DNA of 64,000 nt from Streptococcus sp. 2342. GTDB lineage: Bacteria > Bacillota > Bacilli > Lactobacillales > Streptococcaceae. Positions 35,836 through 48,403 of the stretch are shown here, piece after piece (the first letter of the stretch is position 1; each line of letters opens with the position of its first letter). The DNA lies in the NCBI RefSeq assembly GCF_013276795.1, contig NZ_VMLR01000003.1, positions 124,001 through 188,000 of the forward strand. The letters run 5' to 3'. Both the position numbers and the translations under genes were made by a program. Under the pieces are notes generated by a model. The model saw nothing but the letters and a program-made list of their open reading frames with translations. It was not told the origin of the DNA and ran no database searches.

Positions 35836-37944
35836 ATGAAAAAAATCAGTCATCTTTGTATGCTCCTGCTCTTGCTGTGTACTACGTTTTTTGTCTTGAA
35901 TGTAAATGTTACACGAGAAATAGTGCGGATTCAGGAGATGGGCAAGACAACTTATTCATTTGACTTGTACTTGAAAGATGTCACTAAACCGACAGAAACG
36001 ATTCTCCAATTTTTTGAAGAGGTTGCAAGCCAAGACAAGGTCTCTATTATCAAAGTAGATAATGGCGATGAGGTCGTCAAGGCTGGTGTTTTTGATAAGG
36101 AAACCTTCCCCTATCAGGAGTTCGGTCTGACTTCTCTTGATTTTTCAAAGAATGAGAAGGGAGTCTACAGCAACCAGGATCTTCCCAATAATCTAGGAAC
36201 CATTCCCACCTTTTTAAAGGTGAAACTCATTCGACTCCAGACCTTCCAATCCTATATTGAGGATAAATCCCATACTGTAAATGGACGCTACATGATTACC
36301 TCCAGCAAAGAGATAGATCGCGATACCATTCTACAAAAGTGGAGTGATTTTTTCCAGATAGATAAGACGATTTTATTAGAACCCACTTACCGAAGTCAGG
36401 TTGGAGTGCTAAATCAAGAGTTGTTACTATCTATCATTATCTTTATCTTGGCAATCTTGCTTGTGATTTTAATGACAGTTTATCAGCCGATGATGGAGAT
36501 GAAACGAGTGGGGGTTCAAAAGTTACTTGGTTTTCAAAGCAGGGCGATTTTAGCTGGTTTTGTAAAGACTAATTTTTATCTTCTCTTGGGTGGAAGTCTT
36601 GTCATTGACTTGGGACTATTTTTAGTGCTGGACTACAGGCCAAAACTTTTGTTTCCAAGTTTACTCTTATCCCAATTTCTGCTTTTACAGTTGTATTTGT
36701 TCATCAGTTGGCTGACCTACCTGATGATTCAGAAAATGACAGTCAGTTCCATGTTGAAAGGTTTTTCATCTGTCAAACTTGGTCTCATCTTCAATTATGT
36801 GATGAAAATAGGGACAACTATTTTACTGACGGCCTTACTGATTGGGGTGGGGAGAAGTCTAGAACAGCAAAACAAAGAGCTTGCTTATCAGCAACAGTGG
36901 GTAAGTCAAGGTAATTACCTGACCTTAGAAACCTTCAAACTCAATGATAATCTGTGGCAAGAAGAGCTAGCAGGGTCAGGGAAATCTACAGATTATTTCT
37001 ATCGATTTTATCAGGATTTGGTAGAAAAAACGCAGGCGGGCTATGTGCAGAGTAGCAGTCTTCCTGTAAAAAATTTTGTCCAATCAGAACAGATTCAGCA
37101 ATATCAGTTAACAGATACGGTGGATGTTTACTATGCCAATCGCAATTTTCTAAAGAGCAAGGGATTCAAGCTACCAGATACCGGTATTAAAAAAGTTATT
37201 TTGATGCCAGCAAGTACGAAAGGTGAAGAAGATAAAAATCAGCTCTTGGGGAAGTTAATTGCCTTTCATTCGATGAAGTATGAAGAGCAGCAAAAACGAA
37301 CGATAGAGGAGATGGATGTCGAGATTGCCTATTATGAAGGAGATTGGTCATTTTTCCCATATAGTGATAAGCGAAAGGAAAATCTCTCCAATCCAATTAT
37401 TAGCTTGGTCAATGATTCTGATATGATGTGGGATGAGAAAGCCTCCCTGTCAACAACTGGCTTAAATAATCCGATTAAAATTGAAAATACGGTTCAACAT
37501 CAAAAAGAGATTACAGAGTTAGTTGAGAAATTGTCAGATGGAAATTATTTAAAATTTTCATCTATTCAAGCCATTCAACAAGAGAAAGTGGATTCTTATC
37601 GGGATTCTGTTCGTAATTTTAACGTTCTTTTTGCCTTATTTGCTCTTCTCAGTATGATTGTCTCCTACTTTTTACTCGTTACTACTTTCTTGTTGAAGCG
37701 CAGGGATATCATTACCAAGAAGTTTATGGGGTGGAAACTGGTCGATCGCTACCGTCCTCTCCTCGTTCTGCTCTTGCTGGGCTATAGTCTCCCTCTTCTA
37801 GTATTGATTTTCTTTGCCCATGCGTTCTTGCCACTTCTGCTGTTTGCAGGCTTTACATGTCTGGATATACTATTTGTGTTAGCCTTGGCTTCTAGGATGG
37901 AGAAAAGAAGTCTAGTAGAATTATTGAAAGGGGGCATCTTATGA
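35836..37944 (+). CDS. Bacteriocin-associated integral membrane protein (lactococcin 972-type exporter permease)
   Basis: The 702-residue product has an N-terminal membrane helix, an extracytoplasmic domain (about 30-190), three to four helices (about 192-330), a second large outer domain and a last group of helices near 590-690. It matches the family named bacteriocin-associated integral membrane protein (DUF1430), a MacB/FtsX-like permease that accompanies lactococcin 972-group bacteriocins. GGGAGG lies seven bases before ATG 35836. Its stop overlaps the ATPase start by four bases. No lactococcin 972-like gene is present in the window. Confidence 0.85.
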   Translation: MKKISHLCMLLLLLCTTFFVLNVNVTREIVRIQEMGKTTYSFDLYLKDVTKPTETILQFFEEVASQDKVSIIKVDNGDEVVKAGVFDKETFPYQEFGLTSLDFSKNEKGVYSNQDLPNNLGTIPTFLKVKLIRLQTFQSYIEDKSHTVNGRYMITSSKEIDRDTILQKWSDFFQIDKTILLEPTYRSQVGVLNQELLLSIIIFILAILLVILMTVYQPMMEMKRVGVQKLLGFQSRAILAGFVKTNFYLLLGGSLVIDLGLFLVLDYRPKLLFPSLLLSQFLLLQLYLFISWLTYLMIQKMTVSSMLKGFSSVKLGLIFNYVMKIGTTILLTALLIGVGRSLEQQNKELAYQQQWVSQGNYLTLETFKLNDNLWQEELAGSGKSTDYFYRFYQDLVEKTQAGYVQSSSLPVKNFVQSEQIQQYQLTDTVDVYYANRNFLKSKGFKLPDTGIKKVILMPASTKGEEDKNQLLGKLIAFHSMKYEEQQKRTIEEMDVEIAYYEGDWSFFPYSDKRKENLSNPIISLVNDSDMMWDEKASLSTTGLNNPIKIENTVQHQKEITELVEKLSDGNYLKFSSIQAIQQEKVDSYRDSVRNFNVLFALFALLSMIVSYFLLVTTFLLKRRDIITKKFMGWKLVDRYRPLLVLLLLGYSLPLLVLIFFAHAFLPLLLFAGFTCLDILFVLALASRMEKRSLVELLKGGIL

Positions 37945-38582
37945 TTGAGTTGGAAAATATTACCAAAGTCATTGGGGGAAAAGTGATTTTGGATAACTTG
38001 TCTCTCAGGATTGATCAGGGGGATTTGGTAGCCATTGTTGGTAAGAGTGGTAGTGGTAAGTCGACCTTGTTAAATTTATTAGGTTTGATAGATGGTGATT
38101 ATAGCGGACGGTATGAGATTTTTGGTCAGACAAATCTAGCGGTCAATTCTGCTAAGTCGCAAACAATAATCCGTGAACATATCTCTTATCTGTTTCAAAA
38201 TTTTGCCCTGATTGATGATGAAACGGTCGAGTACAATCTTATGCTGGCACTGAAATATGTGAAATTGTCCAAGAAAGACAAGCTCAAAAAGGTGGAAGAG
38301 ATTTTAGAGAGAGTAGGTTTGTCAGCTACTTTGCATCAAAAGGTCTCCGAGTTGTCTGGTGGCGAACAACAACGAATTGCAGTTGCTAGAGCCATCTTAA
38401 AACCCAGCCAGCTGATTTTAGCCGATGAACCAACAGGTTCGCTGGACCCTGAAAATAGAGATTTGGTCTTGAAGTTTCTCTTAGAGATGAATCGAGAGGG
38501 GAAAACAGTCATTATTGTGACCCACGATGCTTATGTAGCCCAACAATGTCATCGTATCATTGAATTGGGCGAGGGAAAATGA
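37941..38582 (+). CDS. ABC transporter ATPase, putative bacteriocin export (lactococcin 972 group)
   Basis: The 213-residue ATPase has Walker A VGKSGSGKST, the Q-loop in YLFQNFAL, the signature LSGGEQQR and Walker B LILADEPTG with a following H-loop VTHDAYVA. It belongs to the MacB-like group paired with DUF1430 permeases. Start and previous stop share ATGA, indicating coupling. It probably drives export or self-protection rather than import. Confidence 0.92.
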   Translation: MIELENITKVIGGKVILDNLSLRIDQGDLVAIVGKSGSGKSTLLNLLGLIDGDYSGRYEIFGQTNLAVNSAKSQTIIREHISYLFQNFALIDDETVEYNLMLALKYVKLSKKDKLKKVEEILERVGLSATLHQKVSELSGGEQQRIAVARAILKPSQLILADEPTGSLDPENRDLVLKFLLEMNREGKTVIIVTHDAYVAQQCHRIIELGEGK

Positions 38583-38647
38583 GTTCGTTCAGCTCCTTTT
38601 GACTGACTGAATACTCATATTTTCCAAAGAGAAATAGCATAAATACG

Positions 38648-38689
38648 CCTAGAAATGACATTTTTATGTAGTATTTCTAGGTTTTTTTG
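38648..38689 (+). terminator. Terminator of the exporter genes
   Basis: CCTAGAAAT pairs with ATTTCTAGG, with an inner ACAT/ATGT, and is followed by eight T or near-T bases. Confidence 0.9.
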
Positions 38690-38719
38690 TTTTAAACTGA
38701 AAAAATTTTCAATTTAGGC

Positions 38720-38748
38720 TTGACAAACGATGAGGATAGTAGTATTAT
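38720..38748 (+). promoter_or_regulatory. Promoter of abpA-argGH
   Basis: TTGACA (38720-38725) and TATTAT (38743-38748) are separated by 17 bases. In pneumococcus these genes are under ArgR/AhrC control; I could not see a convincing ARG box. Confidence 0.75.
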
Positions 38749-38788
38749 TTATACAACTAAAAAGAATAAACATAAAGGAGGCTTTGTT

Positions 38789-39595
38789 ATGAATAAGATG
38801 AAGAAGGTGTTGATGACGATGTTTGGTTTAGTGATGCTCCCCCTACTATTTGCTTGTAGTAACAATCAATCGGCTGGAATTGAAGCTATCAAGTCTAAAG
38901 GAAAATTGGTTGTAGCCCTCAATCCGGATTTTGCTCCATTTGAATACCAAAAAGTGGTTGATGGGAAAAATCAGATTGTGGGTTCAGATATCGAATTAGC
39001 TAAGGCTATCGCAACAGAACTAGGTGTCGAATTGGAACTATCTCCTATGAGTTTTGATAATGTATTGGCTAGTGTTCAATCAGGAAAAGCCGACCTTGCC
39101 ATATCTGGTGTTTCTAAGACAGACGAACGGAGCAAGGTGTTTGACTTTTCAATTCCCTACTATACTGCAAAAAATAAGCTCATTGTCAAAAAATCTGACT
39201 TGGCCACTTATCAGTCTGTAAATGACTTGGCGCAGAAAAAGGTCGGAGTGCAGAAAGGTTCGATTCAAGAGACGATGGCGAAAGACCTGCTACAAAATTC
39301 TTCCCTCGTATCTCTGCCTAAAAATGGGAATTTAATCACAGATTTAAAATCAGGGCAAGTGGATGCAGTTATCTTTGAAGAACCTGTTGCCAAGGGATTT
39401 GTGGAAAATAATCCTGATTTAGCAATTGCTGAAATTGAGTTTAATCAAGAAAAGGATGATTCCTACGCGGTCGCCATGAAAAAAGATAGCAAGGAATTGA
39501 AAGAGGCAGTCGATAAAACCATTCAAAAATTGAAGGAGTCTGGGGAATTAGACAAACTCATTGAGGATGCATTTAAAGCATCCATTGAAAAATAG
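38789..39595 (+). CDS. abpA: Arginine-type amino acid ABC transporter binding lipoprotein
   Basis: The 268-residue product has a lipoprotein signal (MLPLLFAC, Cys23) and a family 3 solute-binding domain ([58 protein letters not shown]). Its place directly before argG-argH matches AbpA of S. pneumoniae (SPD_0109, from memory), an arginine-binding protein regulated with argGH. AAAGGAGG precedes ATG 38789. No permease or ATPase gene is adjacent, so it must use a transporter encoded elsewhere. Confidence 0.85.
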   Translation: MNKMKKVLMTMFGLVMLPLLFACSNNQSAGIEAIKSKGKLVVALNPDFAPFEYQKVVDGKNQIVGSDIELAKAIATELGVELELSPMSFDNVLASVQSGKADLAISGVSKTDERSKVFDFSIPYYTAKNKLIVKKSDLATYQSVNDLAQKKVGVQKGSIQETMAKDLLQNSSLVSLPKNGNLITDLKSGQVDAVIFEEPVAKGFVENNPDLAIAEIEFNQEKDDSYAVAMKKDSKELKEAVDKTIQKLKESGELDKLIEDAFKASIEK

Positions 39596-39611
39596 AAAGA
39601 AGGAAAAGAAC

Positions 39612-40808
39612 ATGAGTAAAGAAAAAGTAATTTTGGCCTATTCTGGCGGTTTAGACACATCAGTTGCTATTACCTGGTTGAAGAAAGACTATGATGTTGT
39701 TGCAGTTTGTATGGATGTGGGTGAAGGGAAAGACTTAGATTTCATCCATGATAAGGCTCTTCAGGTTGGGGCAGTCGAATCTTATGTCATTGATGTTAAG
39801 GACGAATTTGCTACAGATTATGTGCTAGTGGCTCTTCAGTCACATGCCTACTATGAACAAAAGTATCCCTTGGTATCTGCCTTGAGCCGCCCTCTCATTT
39901 CTAAAAAATTGGTTGAAATAGCGCATCAGACAGGAGCGACTACAATTGCTCATGGTTGTACAGGCAAGGGGAATGACCAAGTACGTTTTGAAGTATCGAT
40001 TGCAGCCTTGGATCCCAATTTAAAAGTGATTGCACCAGTTCGTGAATGGAAATGGTCTCGGGAGGAAGAAATTCATTATGCCAAGGAAAATGGGGTGCCT
40101 GTTCCTGCTGACCTTGACAATCCCTACTCTGTCGACCAAAATCTTTGGGGACGTGCCAATGAGTGTGGTATTTTGGAAAATCCATGGAATCAGGCTCCAG
40201 AAGAAGCCTTTGGCATCACAACTTCTCCAGAGCAAGCTCCAGATATGCCAGAATACATTGATATTGAGTTTAGTGAAGGTGTCCCTGTTTCCCTCAATGG
40301 AGAAGTGTTAAAATTGGCAGATTTGATTCAAAAACTCAATGAAATAGCTGGAAAACATGGGGTCGGACGGATTGATCACGTGGAAAATCGTTTGGTTGGG
40401 ATTAAATCAAGAGAAATCTATGAGTGTCCAGGCGCAGTGGCCTTGCTGACAGCTCATAAGGAAATTGAGGACTTGACGCTTGTGAGAGAAGTGGCTCATT
40501 TTAAACCAATCATAGAAAATGAATTATCAAATCTCATTTATAATGCTTTGTGGTTTAGTCCGGCTACGCAAGCCTTGATTGCTTATATTAAAGAGACCCA
40601 AAAAGTTGTCAATGGAACTGCAAAAGTCAAACTGTATAAGGGGAGCGCTCAGGTCGTGGCTCGGAAATCACCAAATTCTCTTTACGATGAAAATTTGGCG
40701 ACTTATACTAGTGCAGATACCTTTGACCAAGATGCGGCTGTTGGCTTTATTAAGTTGTGGGGACTTCCAACCAAGGTTCATTCTGAGGTTCAAAAAAGCG
40801 CCAAATAG
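39612..40808 (+). CDS. argG: Argininosuccinate synthase
   Basis: The 398-residue enzyme joins citrulline and aspartate using ATP. The N-terminal pyrophosphatase loop [12 protein letters not shown], the [13 protein letters not shown] block and [15 protein letters not shown] are diagnostic. ATG 39612 with AAGAAGGAAAAG upstream gives the standard length. It lies 16 bases after abpA and 28 before argH. With argH alone it completes only the citrulline-to-arginine half of the pathway. Confidence 0.97.
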   Translation: MSKEKVILAYSGGLDTSVAITWLKKDYDVVAVCMDVGEGKDLDFIHDKALQVGAVESYVIDVKDEFATDYVLVALQSHAYYEQKYPLVSALSRPLISKKLVEIAHQTGATTIAHGCTGKGNDQVRFEVSIAALDPNLKVIAPVREWKWSREEEIHYAKENGVPVPADLDNPYSVDQNLWGRANECGILENPWNQAPEEAFGITTSPEQAPDMPEYIDIEFSEGVPVSLNGEVLKLADLIQKLNEIAGKHGVGRIDHVENRLVGIKSREIYECPGAVALLTAHKEIEDLTLVREVAHFKPIIENELSNLIYNALWFSPATQALIAYIKETQKVVNGTAKVKLYKGSAQVVARKSPNSLYDENLATYTSADTFDQDAAVGFIKLWGLPTKVHSEVQKSAK

Positions 40809-40836
40809 GGCGATTGGATAGAGAGGTGGATGTGAT

Positions 40837-42228
40837 ATGGCTAAGAATACAAAATTATGGGGTGGTCGCTTTGAAGGTACTGTCGAAGACTGGGTAGAGC
40901 GCTTTGGTGCGAGTATATCTTTTGACCAGAAATTAGCTAAATTTGATGTGATTGGTTCCTTAGCCCACGTTCAGATGTTGGGTCAGACGGGCATTTTGAG
41001 TTTGGAGGAGTCAGAAAAGATCCAAGCAGGCTTGAAAGAGCTCTTAGAAGAGCTAGAGGAAGGACAACTTGATTTTGATATTGCAAACGAAGATATTCAT
41101 ATGAATATGGAAGTGTTGCTGACAGAAAAAATTGGTTCCCTTGCAGGGAAGTTACACACAGCTCGTTCTCGAAATGACCAAGTTGCGACAGATATGCACT
41201 TGTATCTCAAGGAGCAACTAGGCCATGTCCTAGATAAACTGGCCCATCTCAAGGGTGTTTTATTAGATTTGGCGGAAAATCATGTGGAGACGATCATGCC
41301 GGGCTATACCCATCTGCAACATGCCCAGCCTATTAGTTTTGCCCACCATCTGATGGCTTACTACAATATGTTTCAGAGAGACAGTGAACGTTTTGAATTT
41401 AACCAGAAGCATACAGACCTATGCCCTCTAGGTGCAGCAGCTTTGGCAGGGACGACTTTCCCCATTGATCGCCAATTGTCTAGCGATTTGTTAGAGTTTA
41501 AGCAACCTTATACAAATTCTTTGGATGCTGTTAGTGACCGCGATTTTATCTTAGAATTTCTGTCTAATGCCAGCATACTCATGATGCATATGAGCCGTTT
41601 TTGCGAAGAAATGATCAATTGGTGTAGTTTTGAGTACCAATTCATTACCTTGTCAGATACGTTTACAACAGGTTCCTCTATTATGCCACAAAAGAAAAAT
41701 TCAGATATGGCTGAGTTGATTCGAGGAAAGACTGGTAGAGTTTATGGGAATCTGTTTGGACTATTGACAGTCATGAAGTCCTTGCCCTTAGCTTATAATA
41801 AGGATCTGCAAGAGGATAAGGAAGGAATGTTTGATACGGTCGAAACGATTTTAAATTCCCTCGATGTATTGGCAGGTATGTTATCTAGCTTGCAGGTAAA
41901 CAAGGAAAAAATGCAAGAGTCGACAGAGAAGGACTTTTCAAATGCAACTGAGTTGGCAGATTATTTGGCAGGGAAAGGCTTGCCATTTAGAGAGGCTCAT
42001 GAGGTTGTGGGAAGATTAGTGTTAGACTCTATCAAGTCTGCTAAAAATATTCAAGACTGGACTTTGGAGGAATTGCAAACCTATCATTCCCTCATTGCTG
42101 AGGATATTTATGTCTACTTGCAACCTAAAACTGCGGTTCAAAGACGAAATTCCTTGGGAGGTACAGGATTTGACCAAGTCAAATACCAGATAGAACAAGC
42201 TAAGAAAGCGAATGAAGCTAGAAAGTGA
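40837..42228 (+). CDS. argH: Argininosuccinate lyase
   Basis: The 463-residue lyase cleaves argininosuccinate to arginine and fumarate. The fumarase-superfamily signature is visible in [13 protein letters not shown], with [18 protein letters not shown] and [16 protein letters not shown]. It is the last gene of the abpA-argG-argH operon. A hairpin (AGTGGAA with TTCCGCT, 42325-42355) followed by a T-rich tract is a likely terminator. Confidence 0.97.
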   Translation: MAKNTKLWGGRFEGTVEDWVERFGASISFDQKLAKFDVIGSLAHVQMLGQTGILSLEESEKIQAGLKELLEELEEGQLDFDIANEDIHMNMEVLLTEKIGSLAGKLHTARSRNDQVATDMHLYLKEQLGHVLDKLAHLKGVLLDLAENHVETIMPGYTHLQHAQPISFAHHLMAYYNMFQRDSERFEFNQKHTDLCPLGAAALAGTTFPIDRQLSSDLLEFKQPYTNSLDAVSDRDFILEFLSNASILMMHMSRFCEEMINWCSFEYQFITLSDTFTTGSSIMPQKKNSDMAELIRGKTGRVYGNLFGLLTVMKSLPLAYNKDLQEDKEGMFDTVETILNSLDVLAGMLSSLQVNKEKMQESTEKDFSNATELADYLAGKGLPFREAHEVVGRLVLDSIKSAKNIQDWTLEELQTYHSLIAEDIYVYLQPKTAVQRRNSLGGTGFDQVKYQIEQAKKANEARK

Positions 42229-42268
42229 TAGATTGATAGGTTCAGAATAAGAGGTGGTAACTTCTAAA

Positions 42269-42567
42269 ACTAACTTCCAGTTTCCCCCAACCTAGCTTTT
42301 AGTATGAGAAAAACGCGTGAAATTAGTGGAAATCCGTATTAGACTAACTTCCGCTGGTTTTCTTTTTCTTGATATATAAGGGTTCAAAAGCGAAAAGACA
42401 CAGAAAAAAGTGCACGACAAATAGCCCTAAAACAGAGTCGTCTTAGAGTAACTTCCAGTTGCTAGCGTTTAGTTTGAGACTTTTCGCACGAAAAGTCTCA
42501 GGCTTAATTCTAGCATAATTCGTCGTCTGAGACTAACTTCCAGTTTTGGGAGAGAGCTGGAAGTTAC
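42269..42567. repeat. Cluster of TAACTTCC(A/G) repeats and palindromes in a 712-bp gene-free stretch
   Basis: The gap from argH to mnmA holds four direct copies of the core TAACTTCC (42271, 42345, 42449, 42534 regions), often as GACTAACTTCCAGTT. A fifth copy is inverted (CTGGAAGTTAC, 42557-42567), forming a hairpin with the fourth. A perfect palindrome GAGACTTTTCG-CA-CGAAAAGTCTC lies at 42476-42499. A duplicated CGACCTTCAATCGT lies near 42661 and 42687. No credible ORF is present. In pneumococcus pspA sits in this interval. Confidence 0.7.
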
Positions 42568-42587
42568 TTTGAGAAGTTACGCAGAAC

Positions 42588-42618
42588 AAGAGGTTGGTCG
42601 ATTGACAACCTCTTTCTT
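42588..42618 (+). terminator. Terminator before mnmA
   Basis: AAGAGGTTG pairs with CAACCTCTT around GTCGATTGA and is followed by TCTTG. Confidence 0.7.
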
Positions 42619-42645
42619 GTCTTCTCTAACCAAGCATGTTATAAT
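42617..42645 (+). promoter_or_regulatory. Promoter of mnmA
   Basis: TTGTCT (42617-42622), 17 bases, TATAAT (42640-42645). It would give an untranslated leader of about 290 bases containing the CGACCTTCAATCGT duplication. Confidence 0.65.
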
Positions 42646-42745
42646 GAATACTGCTCAAGCGACCTTCAATCGTTAAGCACACACGACCTTCAATCGTGAA
42701 CTAGTCATTTCGTTTATCTTTTATTACGTCGTTAACTCGAAATGA

Positions 42746-44062
<1,317 letters not shown>

Positions 44063-44063
44063 A

Positions 44064-44091
44064 TTGACAAATTTTCTCAATTTGCTACAAT
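44064..44091 (+). promoter_or_regulatory. Promoter of nudix-mnmG
   Basis: TTGACA (44064-44069) begins two bases after the mnmA stop and TACAAT (44086-44091) follows after 16 bases. A TGCAGG/CCTGCA hairpin lies in the leader near 44130-44152. Confidence 0.75.
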
Positions 44092-44202
44092 AATAAAAGC
44101 AATAGAAATGATGGTCAAAGCTCATGGATGTTGCAGGCTTTTTTGTCCTGCACCTCTTTGGAGTTTTGACTGTTTTTGTGTCGTTTAAGGGAAAGGATAG
44201 AA

Positions 44203-44658
44203 ATGACTCAACAAGACTTTCGGACAAAAGTAGGCAATACGGTTTTTGGTGTTCGGGCGACAGCTTTGATTGTCCAAAATCGTAAGCTTCTAGTCACCAA
44301 AGATAAGGGCAAGTATTACACAATTGGTGGTGCTATCCAAGTCAATGAAAGAACGGAAGACGCGGTAGTCCGCGAAGTGAGGGAAGAACTGAGTGTTAAA
44401 GCTCAAGCTGGGCAGCTAGCTTTTGTGGTTGAAAATCATTTTGAACAGGACGGTGTTTCCTATTACAATATCGAGTTTCATTATCTGGTGGACTTGCTTG
44501 AAGATGCTCCATTGACCATGCAGGAAGACGAAAAAACGCAGCCTTGTGAGTGGATTGACATAGACAAGATTAAGGGTATCAATCTAGTTCCAGCCTTTCT
44601 AAAAACAGCCCTGCCAGATTGGGACGGCCAACTAAGACACATTCATCTTGAGAAATAG
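44203..44658 (+). CDS. Nudix hydrolase
   Basis: The 151-residue product carries the Nudix box GGAIQVNERTEDAVVREVREEL, with the REVREE metal-binding core. The substrate, a nucleoside diphosphate linked to another group, is unknown. ATG 44203 with AAAGGA upstream is preferred to the longer frame from 44176. It lies nine bases before mnmG and is probably cotranscribed with it. Confidence 0.9.
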   Translation: MTQQDFRTKVGNTVFGVRATALIVQNRKLLVTKDKGKYYTIGGAIQVNERTEDAVVREVREELSVKAQAGQLAFVVENHFEQDGVSYYNIEFHYLVDLLEDAPLTMQEDEKTQPCEWIDIDKIKGINLVPAFLKTALPDWDGQLRHIHLEK

Positions 44659-44667
44659 GAGAGAAAT

Positions 44668-46581
44668 ATGACATATCATTTTACTGAAGAATACGATATT
44701 ATTGTAATTGGTGCGGGACACGCTGGGGTTGAGGCTTCCTTGGCTGCTAGCCGTATGGGATGCAAGGTCTTGCTTGCGACCATTAACATTGAAATGCTGG
44801 CTTTCATGCCTTGTAATCCCTCTATCGGTGGTTCTGCCAAGGGAATTGTCGTGCGTGAAGTTGATGCCCTCGGTGGCGAGATGGCCAAGACCATTGACAA
44901 GACTTACATCCAGATGAAGATGCTCAACACTGGGAAAGGTCCTGCCGTTCGTGCCCTTCGTGCGCAGGCTGACAAGGAGCTTTACTCTAAGGAGATGCGC
45001 AAGACAGTTGAAAATCAAGAAAATCTGACCCTTCGTCAGACCATGATTGATGAGATTTTGGTGGAAGATGGCAAGGTTGTCGGTGTTCGTACAGCGACTC
45101 ATCAAGAGTATGCTGCCAAGGCTGTTATCGTGACGACAGGAACAGCCCTCCGTGGGGAAATTATCATCGGAGACCTCAAGTACTCATCAGGTCCTAACCA
45201 CAGCTTGGCTTCTATTAACCTTGCTGACAATCTCAAGGAATTGGGCCTCGAAATTGGTCGTTTCAAGACAGGAACTCCTCCACGTGTCAAGGCTTCTTCT
45301 ATCAATTACGATGTGACAGAAATTCAGCCAGGAGACGAAGCTCCTAATCACTTCTCTTACACTTCACGTGATGAGGATTATGTCAAGGATCAGGTGCCAT
45401 GCTGGTTGACCTATACCAATGGTACCAGTCATGAAATTATCCAAAATAACCTCCACCGTGCGCCTATGTTTACAGGTGTGGTCAAGGGAGTGGGACCTCG
45501 TTACTGCCCGTCGATTGAGGATAAGATTGTGCGCTTTGCGGACAAGGAACGTCACCAACTCTTCCTTGAACCAGAAGGGCGCAATACTGAGGAAGTCTAT
45601 GTTCAAGGACTTTCAACCAGTCTGCCTGAGGATGTCCAGCGTGACTTGGTTCATTCCATCAAAGGTTTGGAAAATGCAGAGATGATGCGAACAGGTTATG
45701 CCATCGAGTACGATATGGTCTTGCCTCATCAATTGCGTGCAACTCTGGAAACCAAGAAAATCTCAGGTCTTTTCACTGCTGGTCAGACAAATGGAACGTC
45801 AGGTTACGAAGAAGCTGCTGGGCAAGGGATTATCGCAGGTATTAATGCGGCTCTGAAAATCCAAGGCAAGCCTGAGTTGATTTTGAAGCGCAGTGACGGT
45901 TATATCGGGGTCATGATTGATGACTTGGTGACCAAGGGAACGATTGAGCCTTATCGCCTTTTGACCAGTCGTGCTGAATACCGCCTCATCCTCCGTCATG
46001 ACAATGCTGATATGCGTTTGACTGAGATGGGACGTGAGATTGGTCTTGTGGATGATGAACGCTGGGCTCGTTTTGAAATCAAGAAAAATCAATTTGAAAA
46101 TGAGATGAAACGCCTAGACAGTATCAAACTCAAGCCAGTCAAGGAAACCAATGCCAAGGTTGAGGAGATGGGCTTTAAACCGTTGACCGATGCAGTGACA
46201 GCCAAGGAATTCCTTCGCCGTCCAGAAGTTTCTTACCAAGATGTGGTAGCTTTTATAGGACCAGCTGCAGAGGACTTGGATGATAAGATTATCGAATTGA
46301 TTGAAACAGAAATCAAATACGAAGGCTATATTTCCAAAGCCATGGATCAGGTTGCTAAGATGAAACGCATGGAAGAAAAACGCATTCCAGCCAATATCGA
46401 TTGGGATGACATTGATTCTATTGCAACCGAAGCTCGTCAGAAGTTCAAACTCATCAATCCAGAAACCATCGGCCAAGCCAGCCGTATTTCGGGAGTAAAC
46501 CCAGCAGATATTTCTATTTTGATGGTGTATTTGGAAGGTAAAAATCGTAGTATTTCAAAAACTCTTCAAAAATCAAAATGA
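44668..46581 (+). CDS. mnmG: tRNA uridine-5-carboxymethylaminomethyl modification enzyme MnmG (GidA)
   Basis: The 637-residue flavoprotein acts with MnmE to build cmnm5U at the tRNA wobble position. The FAD motif [20 protein letters not shown], the [11 protein letters not shown] block and the [19 protein letters not shown] signature are clear. Length is standard. It ends the nudix-mnmG unit and faces rnjA across a shared terminator. Confidence 0.97.
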   Translation: MTYHFTEEYDIIVIGAGHAGVEASLAASRMGCKVLLATINIEMLAFMPCNPSIGGSAKGIVVREVDALGGEMAKTIDKTYIQMKMLNTGKGPAVRALRAQADKELYSKEMRKTVENQENLTLRQTMIDEILVEDGKVVGVRTATHQEYAAKAVIVTTGTALRGEIIIGDLKYSSGPNHSLASINLADNLKELGLEIGRFKTGTPPRVKASSINYDVTEIQPGDEAPNHFSYTSRDEDYVKDQVPCWLTYTNGTSHEIIQNNLHRAPMFTGVVKGVGPRYCPSIEDKIVRFADKERHQLFLEPEGRNTEEVYVQGLSTSLPEDVQRDLVHSIKGLENAEMMRTGYAIEYDMVLPHQLRATLETKKISGLFTAGQTNGTSGYEEAAGQGIIAGINAALKIQGKPELILKRSDGYIGVMIDDLVTKGTIEPYRLLTSRAEYRLILRHDNADMRLTEMGREIGLVDDERWARFEIKKNQFENEMKRLDSIKLKPVKETNAKVEEMGFKPLTDAVTAKEFLRRPEVSYQDVVAFIGPAAEDLDDKIIELIETEIKYEGYISKAMDQVAKMKRMEEKRIPANIDWDDIDSIATEARQKFKLINPETIGQASRISGVNPADISILMVYLEGKNRSISKTLQKSK

Positions 46582-46686
46582 TACGTCGTCGGCTTCGGCT
46601 CACCTAACTCAAGTTATGATTTCACCTAGCCTTCTAGTCTGATTTCGATTTTTATTGAGTTTCAATCTCAAAAGAAAGCATAGAGA

Positions 46687-46715
46687 AAAACAGCTCCGAA
46701 AAATCGGGGCTGTTT
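46687..46715. terminator. Terminator between mnmG and rnjA
   Basis: AACAGCTCCGA pairs with TCGGGGCTGTT (one G-U pair) around an A-loop, with T on the plus side and a T-run on the minus side. Confidence 0.88.
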
Positions 46716-46722
46716 TGTTGAC

Positions 46723-48402
46723 TTATTCTTCATCTGGTGTGAGGATCATCGGGATGATAATCGGTTCACGTTCTGTATTTTCATAGAGGAAGGGGCGAAT
46801 AGCGTTGACAATGGCACCATTGACAGATTGCACGCTAGCGTCCTTGTTTTTCAGTGCGATACGAATTGCATTGAAGAGGATGCGTTGGCTTTGGCGAATC
46901 AAGTCTCCAGACTCTCTCATATAGACAAAGCCTCGACTGAGGATGTCTGGACCAGATAGAATCATCTGCGACTTGAAGTCAACAGTTGCGACTGCCAGAA
47001 CGACACCGTCTTCAGATAGATCACGACGATCTTTGAGGACAGCAGCACCGATTTCACCGATACGATTTCCATCGACATAGATGTCTTGGGCGTTGAAATG
47101 ACCTGCGATACGAGCTGAGTCAGCAGTAAGGGCAAGCACATCACCATTGCTCATGATAAAGATATTGTCCTTCTCAACACCAGTATCCACTGCTAGTCCA
47201 GCGTGGACTTTTTGCATGCGGTATTCACCGTGGACAGGCATGAAGTATTTTGGCTTAATCAAGCGGAGCATAAGTTTTTGCTCTTGCTGGCCACCGTGTC
47301 CAGATGTATGGATATTGTTAACCTTACCGTGGATAACTTCGACACCAGCTTCTGAAATGATGTTAATCAGCTTGTTGACGCTAGTCGTATTTCCAGGGAT
47401 TGGACTTGAAGAGAAGATAACGGTATCGCCGGGTTGGAGTTGCACCTGACGGTGGGTTCCGTTGGCGATACGAGAGAGGGCCGCCATAGGCTCACCCTGA
47501 CTACCTGTACAGAGGATCAGAATTTCTCCTGCAGGGTAGTCTTTGATTTCATTTGGCTCGATAAAGGTTCCCTTAGGAGCTTTTATGTAACCAAGCTCAA
47601 TTCCGTTGACAATGGCCTTTTCCATCGAACGACCAAAGACTGCAATCTTACGTCCAGTCTTAACAGCGGCTTCTGTTGCTTGCTGGAGACGGAAGATATT
47701 TGAGGCAAAGGATGCAAAGATGATACGTCCCTCTATGCCTTGGATAATCTTCATGATGGACTGGCCAACGACTTTTTCAGAGTTGGTAAAGGTTGGCACT
47801 TCCGCATTTGTTGAGTCAGACAGGAGACAGAGCACGCCTTCTTCACCAAGCGCAGCCATACGGTGCAAATCTGCTGGTTCACCAACTGGTGTTAAGTCAA
47901 ACTTGAAGTCACCCGTACAGACAATTTTCCCTTGAGGAGTATGAATGACAATCCCCAAAGGTTCTGGAATAGAGTGTGTAGTTCTAAAGAAAGTTGCCTT
48001 GAGATTTTTAAAGGTCAACTCAGTGTTGTGGTTGATTTCGTAAAGTTTGGCGTTGCGCAAGAGGCCGTGTTCTTCGAGTTTCCCACGGATCAAAGCCAAG
48101 GCAAGCGGTCCAGCATAGATAGGGACATTTGCTTGCTTGAGCAGGAATGGAATCCCACCGATGTGGTCCTCGTGTCCGTGGGTAATCAAAACAGCCTTGA
48201 CGCGGTCGATGTTGTCTACGATGTAAGAGTAATCAGGAATAACGTAGTCGATACCCAGCAAGTCATCTTCTGGGAATTTAATCCCAGCATCGACGATGAT
48301 AATCTCATCTTGGTATTCAATCCCGTAAGTGTTTTTCCCGATTTCTCCCAGACCACCGATGGCAAAAACGCCGACTTCTTCAGGTTTAAGAGTGTAGGCC
48401 AT
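46723..48402 (-). CDS. rnjA: Ribonuclease J1
   Basis: The 559-residue metallo-beta-lactamase/beta-CASP nuclease has HGHEDHIGG (residues 75-83), [11 protein letters not shown] and SGHGGQQE. It functions in mRNA decay and rRNA maturation as a 5'-exo and endoribonuclease. The full HxHxDH motif and linkage to rpoY mark it as RNase J1 rather than J2. It begins one base after the rpoY stop, with its ribosome site (GGAG) inside the rpoY end. Confidence 0.95.
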   Translation of the reverse strand: MAYTLKPEEVGVFAIGGLGEIGKNTYGIEYQDEIIIVDAGIKFPEDDLLGIDYVIPDYSYIVDNIDRVKAVLITHGHEDHIGGIPFLLKQANVPIYAGPLALALIRGKLEEHGLLRNAKLYEINHNTELTFKNLKATFFRTTHSIPEPLGIVIHTPQGKIVCTGDFKFDLTPVGEPADLHRMAALGEEGVLCLLSDSTNAEVPTFTNSEKVVGQSIMKIIQGIEGRIIFASFASNIFRLQQATEAAVKTGRKIAVFGRSMEKAIVNGIELGYIKAPKGTFIEPNEIKDYPAGEILILCTGSQGEPMAALSRIANGTHRQVQLQPGDTVIFSSSPIPGNTTSVNKLINIISEAGVEVIHGKVNNIHTSGHGGQQEQKLMLRLIKPKYFMPVHGEYRMQKVHAGLAVDTGVEKDNIFIMSNGDVLALTADSARIAGHFNAQDIYVDGNRIGEIGAAVLKDRRDLSEDGVVLAVATVDFKSQMILSGPDILSRGFVYMRESGDLIRQSQRILFNAIRIALKNKDASVQSVNGAIVNAIRPFLYENTEREPIIIPMILTPDEE

Positions 48403-48403
48403 A

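Noticed and set aside
42476..42499. The perfect palindrome as an attachment site or origin
   Set aside because: No integrase, phage gene or plasmid replication gene is nearby. It is more likely a hairpin or repeat relic.
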